This document shows positions 25,207-34,612 of a stretch of DNA of 56,382 bases, one piece after another. Location of the stretch: positions 1-56,382 of the forward strand of contig NZ_BCSR01000014.1 of the NCBI RefSeq assembly GCF_001570965.1. The letters run 5' to 3'. Each line of letters opens with the position of its first letter. Within the stretch, counting starts at the first letter, position 1. Position numbers and translations under genes: made by a program. The stretch is from Janibacter corallicola NBRC 107790. Its GTDB lineage: Bacteria; Actinomycetota; Actinomycetes; Actinomycetales; Dermatophilaceae. The notes under the pieces are model-generated. The model made no database searches and was not told the DNA's origin. It saw only the letters and a list, made by a program, of their open reading frames with translations.

Positions 25207-25446
25207 TGAATGATCCCGGCCCGACAGCGGACGGCATCGCCCGTCGCGCCGCCCACGCGGTACGTGGGACCCCAGGGACCCGGGGTTCGTGCCCGACGGA
25301 GATAACACGTTGGACATGAAGGGTGAGGTTCCGCACATCACCCCCTCCGCAGCGGTAGGGTCAACGGCGCTGACTGGCGGTGACCCCGCCCGTCGCGGTG
25401 CGCGCAACGACGCACGCACCGTCTGCCAGGACGAGAAAGGCTCACC
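25207..25446 (+). other. Upstream region of the peptide transporter; promoter not resolved
   Basis: No gene is visible here. TAGGGT at 25356-25361 is a plausible -10 for the transporter, 86 bases before its start, but no -35 of the usual kind precedes it. Short GC-rich inverted runs occur around 25268-25290. No operator could be assigned. Confidence 0.3.
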
Positions 25447-27069
25447 ATGTCCCCACGCGTGTGGCGCATCGCCGCGGCCGCATCAGCGGCCTCGGCCCTG
25501 ACGATCACTGGTTGCACGACCTCCTCCACCGGAGGCGATGGCGGAGACGGGGGATCGGGCGGACCGCTGACCATCGGCACGACCGACAAGATCGTCTCGC
25601 TGGACCCCGCCGGCGCCTATGACCACGGCTCTTCCGCCGTGATGCAGCAGGTCTACCCCTTCCTGATGAACTCCGCCCCCGGGGAGTCCACCCCCGAGCC
25701 GGACATCGCCACGTCGGCGAAGTTCACCTCTCCGAAGGAGTTCACCGTCAAGCTCAAGAAGGGGCTGACCTTCGCCAACGGGAACGAGCTGACCTCCTCG
25801 GACGTGAAGTTCACCTTCGACCGGCAGACCAAGATCGCCGACCCGGAGGGCCCCTCCTCGCTGCTGGGCAACCTGGAGAAGACGACCACGCCCGACGACC
25901 TGACCGTGGTCTTCCACCTCAAGGGCTCCTACGACCAGACCTGGCCGGGTGTGCTCACCTCGGTCGTCGCGCCGATCGTCGACGAGGAGGTCTTCTCCGC
26001 GACGAAGGTGACCCCGGACAACAAGATCGTCAAGGCCAAGCCCTTCGCCGGGCCGTACGCGATCAAGAGCTACGACAAGAACAGCCTCGTGTCCTACGAG
26101 GCCTTCGAGGACTACGACGGGATCCTTCCCAAGGCGAAGACGAAGGACGTCAACGTCAAGTACTACTCCGACGCGAACAACCTCAAGCTCGACATCGGTG
26201 GCGGCAACATCGACATGGCCTACCGCACCCTGAGCCCGACGGACATCGAGGACCTGAAGAAGAACGACGACGTCAAGATCCACAAGGGCCCCGGCGGCGA
26301 GCTGCGCTACATGGTGTTCAACTTCAACACCATGCCCTTCGGCAAGAAGACGCCGAACGCCGACCCGGAGAAGGCGCTCGCGGTCCGGCAGGCCATGGCC
26401 GACTCGCTCGACCGCAAGGCCCTCTCCAAGCAGGTCTACAAGGGCACCTACACGCCCGCCTACGGGTTCGTCCCGGAGGGCTTCGAGGGCCAGACCACGC
26501 CGCTGAAGAAGATGTACGGCGACGGCAGCGGCGGGCCGGACGCGGACCGTGCGGCCAAGCGCCTGAAGAAGGCCGGTGTCAAGACGCCGGTGGACATCCA
26601 CCTGCAGTACAACACCGACCACTACGGCAACTCCTCCGGTGAGGAGTACTCGATGATCAAGTCGCAGCTGGAGGACACCAACCTCTTCAAGGTCGACCTG
26701 CAGTCCACCGAGTGGGTGCAGTACGGCAAGGACCGCACGAACGACCAGTACCCCGTGTACCAGCTCGGCTGGTTCCCGGACTACTCGGACGCGGACAACT
26801 TCCTCACGCCGTTCTTCCTCAACCCGGGCAGCTTCCTCGCCCAGCACTTCGACGACCCGGAGATCAACGAGCTGATCAAGGAGCAGCGCTCGGAGCCGGA
26901 CAAGGCCAAGCGCGACAAGCTGCTCGCCGAGCTGCAGACGAAGGTGGCCGAGCAGCTGCCGACGCTGCCCTTCCTCCAGGGTGCGCAGGTCACGGTGGCG
27001 GGCAAGGACGTCCAGGGCATCGTCCTCGACCCGTCCTTCAAGCTGCACATGTCCACCATCCACAAGTAG
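25447..27069 (+). CDS. Peptide ABC transporter, substrate-binding lipoprotein (SBP_bac_5)
   Basis: 540 residues. A signal peptide ends in the lipobox TITGC, so Cys23 is lipidated and the protein is tethered outside the membrane. The body is a family 5 binding protein: LTIGTTDKIVSLDPAGAYDHGSS, the conserved FTVKLKKGLTFANGNELTSSDVKFTFDR, and late DNFLTPFFLNPG. These bind di- or oligopeptides or nickel; the gene set suggests peptides. ATG after GAGAAAGG. First gene of a four-gene import operon; a GC-rich hairpin follows its stop. Confidence 0.92.
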   Translation: MSPRVWRIAAAASAASALTITGCTTSSTGGDGGDGGSGGPLTIGTTDKIVSLDPAGAYDHGSSAVMQQVYPFLMNSAPGESTPEPDIATSAKFTSPKEFTVKLKKGLTFANGNELTSSDVKFTFDRQTKIADPEGPSSLLGNLEKTTTPDDLTVVFHLKGSYDQTWPGVLTSVVAPIVDEEVFSATKVTPDNKIVKAKPFAGPYAIKSYDKNSLVSYEAFEDYDGILPKAKTKDVNVKYYSDANNLKLDIGGGNIDMAYRTLSPTDIEDLKKNDDVKIHKGPGGELRYMVFNFNTMPFGKKTPNADPEKALAVRQAMADSLDRKALSKQVYKGTYTPAYGFVPEGFEGQTTPLKKMYGDGSGGPDADRAAKRLKKAGVKTPVDIHLQYNTDHYGNSSGEEYSMIKSQLEDTNLFKVDLQSTEWVQYGKDRTNDQYPVYQLGWFPDYSDADNFLTPFFLNPGSFLAQHFDDPEINELIKEQRSEPDKAKRDKLLAELQTKVAEQLPTLPFLQGAQVTVAGKDVQGIVLDPSFKLHMSTIHK

Positions 27070-27079
27070 GAGTCCCGCG

Positions 27080-27115
27080 CGTTCCCCGGCGGCGTGCCCC
27101 CGCCGCCGGGGAACG
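27080..27115 (+). terminator. GC-rich hairpin after the binding-protein gene
   Basis: CGTTCCCCGGCGGCG (27080-27094) and CGCCGCCGGGGAACG (27101-27115) form a perfect 15-bp stem with loop TGCCCC, 11 bases past the stop. As the downstream permease genes need transcription, it more likely acts as a partial terminator or an mRNA 3' stabiliser that raises binding-protein levels over the permeases. Confidence 0.65.
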
Positions 27116-27188
27116 ACGCCCCCTTCGCCCGTCCACGCGGCCGCCGAGGCGTGCCGCGGTGACCACCCACGCCAGTGAGTAGGCAGGT

Positions 27189-28289
27189 ATGGCTGCAGTT
27201 CCCAGTGAGGTCGTGGAACCGACCGGACCCCCGGAGGGGGACGGCGGGACCAAGGCCAAGAAGTCGGGCATCGGCCTCGGCAAGTACATCGTGATCCGCG
27301 CGCTGCTGATCATCCCGACCGTCTTCATCCTCGTCACGACCGTCTTCGTCCTCATGCGGCTGACCGGTGACCCGGTCAGCGCCTCGGTCGGCGGACGGCT
27401 GCCACCGGAGCAGCTGGCCGAGCGGATCCGCGCGGCGGGGTACGACCGGCCGATCATCATCCAGTACCTCGACTACCTCGGCGGCATCCTCCGCGGTGAC
27501 TTCGGGACGACGATCAGTGACAACATCCCGGTCACCCAGCTGCTCACCCGGTACGGCACGGCCACGCTCGAGCTGGTGCTCTACGCACTCGTCGTCGCGC
27601 TCCTGCTGGGGATCCCGCTCGGGATGCTCGCCGCCTACCGCCGGGACCGCGGCACCGACGCCGTGCTGCGGGTGCTGGCGATCCTCGGTTACGCCACCCC
27701 GGTCTTCTTCGCGGGGCTGCTGCTGAAGCTCGTCTTCTCGGTGTGGCTGGACTGGCTGCCCGTCTCCGGGAGGGTCACCTCGAGCAACCAGCTGGTGCTC
27801 CAAGGGGTCTCCGCCCCGACCCACATCTACATCGTCGACGCGCTGCGGCTGGGCAACTTCGGCATCGTCGGTGACGTGCTCACGCACGCCGTCCTCCCGG
27901 CGATCTCGCTCGGGCTGCTCGTCGGTGGCGTCTTCCTGCGGCTCGTGCGCACCAACATGATCGGGACCCTCGGGCAGGACTACATCGAGTCCGGACGCTC
28001 CCGCGGGGTCAGCGAGCGGCGCCTGGTCACGAAGCACGCCTACCGGCCGGCGCTGGTGCCGATCATCACCGTCATGGGCATGCAGATCGCGCTCATGCTC
28101 GGCGGGGCGATCCTGACCGAGACGACCTTCGGGTGGCAGGGCCTGGGCTTCAAGCTCGCCGAGTACCTGCAGGCCCGCGACTTCGTCGCCGTCCAGGGCA
28201 TCGTCGTCATGCTCGCCGTGATCGTCGCGGTCACGAACTTCATCGTCGACGTCGTCGCCGCGCTGATCGACCCGAGAGTGAGGTACTGA
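27189..28289 (+). CDS. Peptide ABC transporter permease, DppB-like
   Basis: 366 residues, a BPD_transp_1 permease with about six membrane segments, the first at residues 35-60 (YIVIRALLIIPTVFILVTTVF). It has the DppB/OppB features LTGDPVS near the first periplasmic loop and an EAA loop YIESGRSRGVSERRLVTKHAYRPALVPIITV that docks to the ATPases. An unusual 30-residue hydrophilic N-terminus precedes the first helix. ATG at 27189; 2 bp separate it from the next permease. Confidence 0.92.
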   Translation: MAAVPSEVVEPTGPPEGDGGTKAKKSGIGLGKYIVIRALLIIPTVFILVTTVFVLMRLTGDPVSASVGGRLPPEQLAERIRAAGYDRPIIIQYLDYLGGILRGDFGTTISDNIPVTQLLTRYGTATLELVLYALVVALLLGIPLGMLAAYRRDRGTDAVLRVLAILGYATPVFFAGLLLKLVFSVWLDWLPVSGRVTSSNQLVLQGVSAPTHIYIVDALRLGNFGIVGDVLTHAVLPAISLGLLVGGVFLRLVRTNMIGTLGQDYIESGRSRGVSERRLVTKHAYRPALVPIITVMGMQIALMLGGAILTETTFGWQGLGFKLAEYLQARDFVAVQGIVVMLAVIVAVTNFIVDVVAALIDPRVRY

Positions 28290-28291
28290 CC

Positions 28292-29269
28292 ATGAGTGCC
28301 ACCACCGACCCCCGGCGCGACCCGCTGCTGTGGCGCCTGCCCATCCTGTCCCACCTGAAGAAGAGCGTCGGCCTGCAGCGGGGCATGCTCGTCGCCGGTC
28401 TCGTCATGACCCTCGTCGTGCTGGTCTGCGCCGTCTTCGCGCCGTGGATCGCGCCCTACGGGTTCTCCCAGATGAAGGCGGACGGCACGGCCTTCGGTGC
28501 CCAGCAGCCGCCCTCCGCGGAGCACCCGTGGGGCACGACCGTCGGCGGCTACGACGTGCTCTCCCGCACCATCTGGGGCGCGCAGACGGCCGTCGAGGTG
28601 ATCATCGTCGCGGTGGTCCTCTCGCTCTTCGTCGGCGTGTTCCTCGGGCTGCTCTCCGGGTACGCCGGCGGGTGGCTGGACCGCGTGCTCGTCGTCGTGG
28701 CGGACGCCATCTACGCCCTGCCCTCGCTGCTGCTGGCCATCGTCCTGGCGATCACGATCAGCGGCGGCCAGTCCAGCCGCTGGGGCGGCATCTTCGCCGC
28801 GGCGGCCTCCATCACGGTCGTCTTCATCCCGCAGTACTTCCGGGTGATCCGCGCCGAGACCACCCGGCTGAAGGGGGAGGCCTTCGTCGACGCGGCGCGG
28901 GTCATCGGCACCCCGACGCCGCGGGTGATGTTCCGCCACATCTACCGCAACGCCAACCGGACGCTGCCGCTGATCTTCACGCTGAACTCCTCGGAGGCGA
29001 TCCTCACCCTCGCCGGCCTGGGCTTCCTCGGCTTCGGCATCGAGCCGACCGCGGCCTCGGAGTGGGGATACGACCTGAACAAGGCGCTCTCGGACACCAC
29101 GAGCGGCATCTGGTGGACCGGCGTCTTCCCCGGCTTGGCCATCGTGTGGACCGTCCTCGGGGTGACCCTCGTCGGGGAGAGCATGAACGATCTGAACGAC
29201 CCGCGGCTGCGCGGGCGCCGCCGGGCGAAGATCCGCAAGAAGGCCACCGCCGGGAAGGACGCGGCATGA
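28292..29269 (+). CDS. Peptide ABC transporter permease, DppC-like
   Basis: 325 residues. The OppC N-terminal helix (RGMLVAGLVMTLVVLVCAVFAPW, about 30-52) is followed by the periplasmic EHPWGTTVGGYDVLSRTIWG signature, five further helices, and the EAA loop AFVDAARVIGTPTPRVMFRHIYRN. It forms the channel with the DppB-like partner. ATG at 28292. The basic C-terminal tail ends with a stop that overlaps the ATPase ATG (ATGA). Confidence 0.92.
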   Translation: MSATTDPRRDPLLWRLPILSHLKKSVGLQRGMLVAGLVMTLVVLVCAVFAPWIAPYGFSQMKADGTAFGAQQPPSAEHPWGTTVGGYDVLSRTIWGAQTAVEVIIVAVVLSLFVGVFLGLLSGYAGGWLDRVLVVVADAIYALPSLLLAIVLAITISGGQSSRWGGIFAAAASITVVFIPQYFRVIRAETTRLKGEAFVDAARVIGTPTPRVMFRHIYRNANRTLPLIFTLNSSEAILTLAGLGFLGFGIEPTAASEWGYDLNKALSDTTSGIWWTGVFPGLAIVWTVLGVTLVGESMNDLNDPRLRGRRRAKIRKKATAGKDAA

Positions 29270-30987
29270 GCACCACGAGCGAGCACGCACCGGAGCGCAC
29301 CGGCGAGCCCGTGCTGAGCATCCGGGACCTGCAGGTCACCTTCGCCACCGACCAGGGGCCGGTCGAGGCGGTCAAGGACGTCGACATCGAGGTGGCGCCG
29401 GGGGAGGTGCTGGCGATCGTCGGCGAGTCCGGGTCGGGCAAGACGGTCACCGCACGCAGCGTCCTCGGGCTGCTGGCCGAGACGGCCACGAGCGAGGGGG
29501 CGGTCCTCCTCGGCCGGCACGACGTCCTGGCGATATCGCGAAGGGAGATGCGCCAGCTCCGTGGCACCGACGTCGCGATGATCTTCCAGGAGCCCTCGAC
29601 GGCGCTGAACCCGGTCCGCAAGATCGGCTGGCAGATCATCGAGGGGCTGCGCGCCCACGACCAGAAGCTGGACAAGAAGGAGGCGCGCGAGCGCACGATC
29701 AAGGCGCTGACCGACGTCGGCATCCCCGACGCCGAGGAGCGTATCGACTACTACCCGCACCAGTTCTCCGGGGGGCAGAAGCAGCGCATCATGATCGCGA
29801 TGGCGCTCGCGCTCAACCCCGGCCTGATCATTGCCGACGAGCCGACGACCGCGCTGGACGTCACGGTGCAGGCCGAGATCCTCGAGCTGCTGCGGGACCT
29901 GCGAGACCGCTTCGGCTCCTCGATCGTCCTGATCACCCACAACATGGGTGTCGTGGCCGACCTCGCCGACCGGGTCGCGGTCATGTACCGCGGCGAGCTC
30001 GTCGAGGAGGCGCCCGCGACAGAGCTCTTCGCCCACCCCCGGCAGGACTACACCAAGGAGCTGCTCGCGGCCGTGCCGCACCTCGGCCGCGACTCGGTCT
30101 CGGCGGCGATGTCCGAGGACGAGCTCGCCGCCCAGCTGCGCGAGCCGGTCCTCGTCAGCGCTGAGGACCTCGTCATCGAGTACCCGGGCCGGTTGGGGCA
30201 GAAGGCCTTCCGTGCCGTCGACGGCGTCTCCTTCGAGATCCACAAGGGAGAGGTGCTCGGTCTCGTCGGTGAGTCCGGCTCCGGCAAGACGACCATCGGC
30301 CGGGCGGTCGCGGGGCTGAACCGCATCTCCGGTGGGTCACTGCGCGTCCTCGACCACGAGATGCTGAACTTCCGGGAGCGGGCCTTCATGCCGCTGCGCC
30401 AGCAGATCGGCTTCGTCTTCCAGGACCCCGCCGCGTCCTTCAACCCGCACCTGACGGTGGGGGAGTGCATCGCCGAGCCGCTCGCCGTGCACCGCCGCGG
30501 GCAGAAGCCCGGCGAGCGCCGGGCCCGGGTGGCGGAGCTGCTGGAGTCGGTGCAGCTCACCAGGGGTCACGCCGACCGGTACCCCCACGAGCTCTCCGGA
30601 GGGCAGCGCCAGCGCGCCAGCCTCGCCCGCGCCCTCGCGCTGGACCCCGAGCTGCTCATCGCGGACGAGCCGACGAGCGCGCTCGACGTCTCGGTGCAGG
30701 CCAAGGTCCTCGACCTCTTCCGGGAGCTGCAGGCCCGCTTCGGCTTCGCCTGCCTCTTCATCAGCCACGACCTGGCGGTGGTGGACATGCTCGCCCACCG
30801 GATCGGCGTGCTCTACCACGGTGAGCTCGTCGAGCAGGGCATCGGGACGCAGGTCCTCGAGGACCCCCGCGACGCCTACACCCGGCGCCTCATCGCCTCT
30901 CTGCCGGTACCGGACCCGCAGGAGCAGGCGCAGCGGCGCCGGGCCCACCGCGAGTTGCTCGAGCGGGAGGGCGGCACGCAGACCTAG
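29266..30987 (+). CDS. Peptide ABC transporter, fused DppD-DppF-type double ATPase
   Basis: 573 residues holding two complete ABC domains. The first (15-270) has Walker A GESGSGKTVTA, signature FSGGQKQR and Walker B LIIADEPTTALD; the second (300-555) has GESGSGKTTIGRA, LSGGQRQR and LLIADEPTSALD. Each carries the C-terminal oligopeptide-type extension (e.g. FAHPRQDYTKELLAAVPHL). One chain therefore supplies both ATPase sites for the DppB/DppC pore. ATG start overlapping the previous stop. Convergent with the siderophore-interacting protein gene. Confidence 0.93.
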   Translation: MSTTSEHAPERTGEPVLSIRDLQVTFATDQGPVEAVKDVDIEVAPGEVLAIVGESGSGKTVTARSVLGLLAETATSEGAVLLGRHDVLAISRREMRQLRGTDVAMIFQEPSTALNPVRKIGWQIIEGLRAHDQKLDKKEARERTIKALTDVGIPDAEERIDYYPHQFSGGQKQRIMIAMALALNPGLIIADEPTTALDVTVQAEILELLRDLRDRFGSSIVLITHNMGVVADLADRVAVMYRGELVEEAPATELFAHPRQDYTKELLAAVPHLGRDSVSAAMSEDELAAQLREPVLVSAEDLVIEYPGRLGQKAFRAVDGVSFEIHKGEVLGLVGESGSGKTTIGRAVAGLNRISGGSLRVLDHEMLNFRERAFMPLRQQIGFVFQDPAASFNPHLTVGECIAEPLAVHRRGQKPGERRARVAELLESVQLTRGHADRYPHELSGGQRQRASLARALALDPELLIADEPTSALDVSVQAKVLDLFRELQARFGFACLFISHDLAVVDMLAHRIGVLYHGELVEQGIGTQVLEDPRDAYTRRLIASLPVPDPQEQAQRRRAHRELLEREGGTQT

Positions 30988-30988
30988 C

Positions 30989-31010
30989 CGTACTCACTCG
31001 GGTCAGTACG
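30989..31010. terminator. Weak bidirectional stem-loop between convergent genes
   Basis: CGTACT (30989-30994) pairs with AGTACG (31005-31010) around a ten-base loop in the 24-bp gap between two convergent genes. It is short, so its role is uncertain. Confidence 0.35.
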
Positions 31011-31011
31011 A

Positions 31012-31842
31012 CTAGTCCCCGATCCGTCCGACCGGCGTGCGCTTCTCGGCCTGGAAGGCCTCCTCCGTGCGCCCACGCGCCCAGTACCCGGAGATGGAGA
31101 TGGCGGCGCGGGGGATCTCGCGCTCCTTGAGCGACCGGCGCACGGCCTTGATCGACTCGCGCTCGCCGTGGGCGAAGACCTGCACCGCGCCCTCGGAGAC
31201 GTCGGTCGGCCACGGGGCGGCGTCGATCGCCCGGGCGAGGAAGTCCACGTCGTCGGTGTCCGGGTTGACCAACCAGGACACCTGCACCCCGTCCGGGGCG
31301 GTGACCTCGAGGACGTCGCTCTCGGCCTCCACCTCCAGGAGGGCCACCCCCTTCGCCTCCGAAGGGAGCGCCTCCAGGGCGGCGGCGATGGCCGGCACCG
31401 CCGACAGGTCACCGGCGAGCAGGTGCCAGTCGACGTCGGGGTCGGGGGCGTAGCCGCCGCCCGGCCCCATGAGGACCGCGCGGTCTCCGGGGCGGGCCGA
31501 CTGGGCCCAGGGCCCGGCCCAGCCGGTGTCGCCGTGGGTGACGAAGTCCAACGTCAGTCGCCGGGCCTCCCGGTCGATGGCGCGCACGGTGTACGTGCGG
31601 GTCAGGGGCTGCAGCTCCGCGGGGGCGCTCTCGCGCAGTGCCGCGAGGTCGTACGGCGGCTCGACGCCGAGCTCCGGCGAGACGAAGAGGAGCTTGACGT
31701 AGGCGTCGGTGAACTCCTCGGCCCCGAAGTCGGCGAGTGCCTCGCCGGTCAGGACGACGCGCACGAGACGGGGGCCCAGCCGCTCGGTGGACTCGACGGT
31801 GAGCACGTGCTGCGGACGCGGCCTACGGGTGGTGGTGGGCAT
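31012..31842 (-). CDS. Siderophore-interacting (ferric-siderophore reductase) protein
   Basis: 276 residues. An N-terminal FAD-binding domain (1-120, with TRTYTVRAIDREARRLTLDFVTHGDTGWAGPWA) and a C-terminal SIP domain (about 130-270, HLLAGDLSAVPAIAAALEAL, VFAHGERESIKAVRRSL, SGYWARGRTEEAF) match ViuB/YqjH-type proteins, which release iron from imported ferric siderophores in the cytosol. ATG at 31842; a DtxR/IdeR-type iron box lies 45 bp upstream, so repression by iron is expected. No siderophore transporter genes are in the window. Confidence 0.9.
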   Translation of the reverse strand: MPTTTRRPRPQHVLTVESTERLGPRLVRVVLTGEALADFGAEEFTDAYVKLLFVSPELGVEPPYDLAALRESAPAELQPLTRTYTVRAIDREARRLTLDFVTHGDTGWAGPWAQSARPGDRAVLMGPGGGYAPDPDVDWHLLAGDLSAVPAIAAALEALPSEAKGVALLEVEAESDVLEVTAPDGVQVSWLVNPDTDDVDFLARAIDAAPWPTDVSEGAVQVFAHGERESIKAVRRSLKEREIPRAAISISGYWARGRTEEAFQAEKRTPVGRIGD

Positions 31843-31887
31843 GTGATCGCTCCGGCCCTTCGTGATGGTCGGGATGGTGTCTGCAGC

Positions 31888-31906
31888 AAAGGATAGCCTT
31901 ACCTTG
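31888..31906 (-). promoter_or_regulatory. DtxR/IdeR-type iron box
   Basis: Read on the minus strand the site is CAAGGTAAGGCTATCCTTT, matching the 19-bp iron-box consensus at 13 positions including both central TAGGCT-like half-sites. It lies upstream of the siderophore-interacting protein gene. Confidence 0.65.
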
Positions 31907-31978
31907 TCTTCTGTCGAGTTGCCGTCCGGCCCGAGGGCCGGGCGTCCCGGCGGGGGTGAGCCGTGCCACGATGCTGGT

Positions 31979-33361
31979 ATGCAGATCGCAGACCACATCG
32001 CGGACCTCATCGGTGACACGCCCCTGGTTCGACTCTCCTCCGTCATCCCCGCCGATGCGGGCCTCGTGGCGGCCAAGGTCGAGTACCTCAATCCCGGCGG
32101 CAGCATCAAGGACCGCATCGCCAAGAAGATGATCGAGGCGGCCGAGGAGTCCGGTGAGCTCGAACCGGGTGGCACGATCGTCGAGCCGACCTCCGGCAAC
32201 ACGGGGGTCGGTCTCGCCCTCTTCGCCCAGCGCAAGGGCTACAAGTGCGTCTTCGTCTGCCCGGACAAGGTCGGCAAGGACAAGATCGACGTGCTGCGTG
32301 CCTACGGCGCCGAGGTCGTCGTCACCCCGACGTCGGTGCCGCCGGAGCACCCGGACAGCTACTACTCGGTCTCGGACCGGCTCGCCGAGGAGCTGCCCGG
32401 CGGTTGGAAGCCGAACCAGTACTTCAACCAGAACGGCCCGGCCAGCCACTACGAGACCACCGGTCCGGAGATCTGGGAGCAGACGGGCGGGGAGATCACC
32501 CACCTCGTCTCCGGCATCGGGACCGGCGGCACCATCACCGGCACCGGCCGCTACCTCAAGGAGGTCTCGAAGGGACGGGTCAAGGTCATCGGCGCCGATC
32601 CCGAGGGCTCGGTCTACTCCGGCGGCACCGGTCGGCCTTACCTCGTCGAGGGCGTCGGCGAGGACATCTGGCCGGGTGCCTACGACCCGTCCGTGCCGGA
32701 CGAGGTCATCTCGGTCACCGACGCCGAGTCCTTCGCGATGACCCGGCGCCTCGCCGTCGAGGAGGGCCTGCTCGTCGGCGGCTCCTGCGGCATGGCCGTC
32801 GTCGTCGCCCAGCAAATCGCCGAGCGGGAGGGACCCGACGCCAAGATCGTCGTGCTGCTGCCCGACGGCGGGCGCGGCTACCTCGGCAAGATCTTCGACG
32901 ACGACTGGATGGCCTCCTACGGCTTCCTCCCCGCCGAGGACGAGGGCGAGACCACCGTCGGTGACGTCCTGCGCGGCAAGTCCGGCGAGCTGCCGGACCT
33001 CGTGCACACCCACCCGAACGAGACGATCCGCGAGGCCATCGACATCCTGCGCGAGTACAACGTCTCGCAGATGCCGGTCGTCGGTGCCGAGCCCCCGGTG
33101 ATGATCGGCGAGGTGGCCGGTGCGGTCACCGAGCGCGAGCTGCTGACGGCGGTCTTCGAGGGGCACGCCTCGCTCGCGGACGCCGTGAGCAAGCACATGG
33201 GTGCCTCGCTGCCGCAGATCGGTGCGGCCGAGCCGGTCTCCGCCGCGACGGAGGCCCTGGAGAGCTCCGACGCCCTCCTCGTGGTCGAAGGGGGCCGGCC
33301 CGCCGGCGTCATCACCCGGCAGGACCTGCTGGGTCACCTGTCCCACCGAGCGAAGGGCTGA
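31979..33361 (+). CDS. cbs: Cystathionine beta-synthase
   Basis: 460 residues. A PLP-dependent fold II domain (1-325) is followed by two CBS domains (about 340-455). Lys44 in EYLNPGGSIKDRIA binds PLP, with substrate loop EPTSGNTGVGLAL and cofactor phosphate loop SGIGTGGTITGTG. It joins serine and homocysteine to cystathionine; in mycobacteria the orthologue beside metB does this. The C-terminal CBS pair may bind an adenosyl ligand. The ATG follows CACGAT by six bases with no ribosome-binding site, so a leaderless start is likely. Three bases separate it from metB. Confidence 0.92.
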   Translation: MQIADHIADLIGDTPLVRLSSVIPADAGLVAAKVEYLNPGGSIKDRIAKKMIEAAEESGELEPGGTIVEPTSGNTGVGLALFAQRKGYKCVFVCPDKVGKDKIDVLRAYGAEVVVTPTSVPPEHPDSYYSVSDRLAEELPGGWKPNQYFNQNGPASHYETTGPEIWEQTGGEITHLVSGIGTGGTITGTGRYLKEVSKGRVKVIGADPEGSVYSGGTGRPYLVEGVGEDIWPGAYDPSVPDEVISVTDAESFAMTRRLAVEEGLLVGGSCGMAVVVAQQIAEREGPDAKIVVLLPDGGRGYLGKIFDDDWMASYGFLPAEDEGETTVGDVLRGKSGELPDLVHTHPNETIREAIDILREYNVSQMPVVGAEPPVMIGEVAGAVTERELLTAVFEGHASLADAVSKHMGASLPQIGAAEPVSAATEALESSDALLVVEGGRPAGVITRQDLLGHLSHRAKG

Positions 33362-33364
33362 ACC

Positions 33365-34546
33365 ATGGGAGAGCAGAAGAGCGCCGCCGACGCGCGCGCG
33401 AGCCAGGGCTTCGCCACGCGGGCCATCCACGCCGGCTACGAGCCGGACCCGACCACCGGCGCGGTCAACGTGCCGATCTACGCCAGCTCCACCTTCGCCC
33501 AGGACGGCGTCGGCGGGCTGCGCGGTGGCTTCGAGTACGCCCGTACGGGCAACCCGACCCGGCAGGCGCTGGAGGCCAACGCCGCCTCCATCGAGGTCGG
33601 CACCTACGGTCGTGCCTTCGCCTCCGGCATGGCGGCGACCGACGCGATGCTGCGCGCCGCCCTTCGTCCCGGTGACCACCTGGTCATCCCGGACGACGCC
33701 TACGGGGGCACCTTCCGCCTCATCGACAAGGTCTTCACCCAGTGGGGCATCGAGTACACGCCCGCCCCCGTCACCGACGTCGACGCGATCCGGGCGGCGG
33801 TGCGGGAGAACACCAAGCTCATCTGGCTGGAGACGCCCACCAACCCGCTGCTCAACGTCGGCGACATCGCCGCCGTCGCGGAGGTGGCGAAGGGGGCCGG
33901 CGCCCGGCTCGTCGTCGACAACACCTTCGCCAGCCCCTACCTGCAGCGGCCGCTGACCCTCGGCGCCGACGTCGTCCTGCACTCCTCGACGAAGTACCTC
34001 GGCGGCCACAGCGACGTCGTCGGTGGCCTGCTCGTCACGGACGACGAGGAGCTGGACGCGGCGATCGCCTTCCTGCAGAACGGCTCCGGTGGCGTGCCCG
34101 GTCCCTTCGACGCGTACCTGACGATGCGCGGGATCAAGACGCTCGGGGTGCGGATGGACCGGCACTGCGACAACGCCGAGGCGGTCGTGGACATGCTCTC
34201 CGGCCGCCGCGAGATCGCGAGCGTCCTCTACCCGGGCCTGGCCGACCACCCCGGTCACGAGGTGGCTGCGCGGCAGATGTCGCGCTTCGGCGGCATGCTC
34301 TCGGTGCGGATGGCCGGTGGCCGTGAGGCCGCCCGGCAGCTGTGCTCGCGGACCGAGATCTTCACCCTCGCGGAGTCCCTCGGCGGCATCGAGTCGCTCA
34401 TCGAGCACCCCGGTGCCATGACCCATGCCTCGACCGCCGGCTCGATGCTCGAGGTCCCCGACGACCTCGTGCGCCTCTCCGTGGGGATCGAGGACACCAG
34501 CGACGTGCTGGCCGACCTCGAGCAGGCCCTGGACGGGATCCGCTGA
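33365..34546 (+). CDS. metB: Cystathionine gamma-synthase (or gamma-lyase)
   Basis: 393 residues of the Cys/Met-metabolism PLP family. Lys210 in HSSTKYLGGHSDVVGG holds PLP; other landmarks are GFATRAIHAGYEPDPTTGAV, the YARTGNPTR substrate site, and the C-terminal LGGIESLIEHPGAMTHAS. Gamma-synthase and gamma-lyase cannot be told apart by eye; next to cbs, a lyase role completing conversion of homocysteine to cysteine is equally possible. ATG at 33365 immediately after cbs. Confidence 0.92.
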   Translation: MGEQKSAADARASQGFATRAIHAGYEPDPTTGAVNVPIYASSTFAQDGVGGLRGGFEYARTGNPTRQALEANAASIEVGTYGRAFASGMAATDAMLRAALRPGDHLVIPDDAYGGTFRLIDKVFTQWGIEYTPAPVTDVDAIRAAVRENTKLIWLETPTNPLLNVGDIAAVAEVAKGAGARLVVDNTFASPYLQRPLTLGADVVLHSSTKYLGGHSDVVGGLLVTDDEELDAAIAFLQNGSGGVPGPFDAYLTMRGIKTLGVRMDRHCDNAEAVVDMLSGRREIASVLYPGLADHPGHEVAARQMSRFGGMLSVRMAGGREAARQLCSRTEIFTLAESLGGIESLIEHPGAMTHASTAGSMLEVPDDLVRLSVGIEDTSDVLADLEQALDGIR

Positions 34547-34612
34547 GCAGACGCCGGCCGTCGTCGCCTGCCGCGGCTGTGGATCCCGGGCGTCCTGTTG
34601 TCGCGCTCACCG

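Noticed and set aside
24902-25336. Small minus-strand frames over the tRNA and inverted repeat
   Set aside because: They read the complement of the tRNA (RRDSNPH-type artefact) and of the repeat; no start signal or domain.
31823-34426. An 867-residue open frame on the minus strand
   Set aside because: Antisense shadow of cbs-metB, whose domains and PLP lysines are intact on the plus strand.
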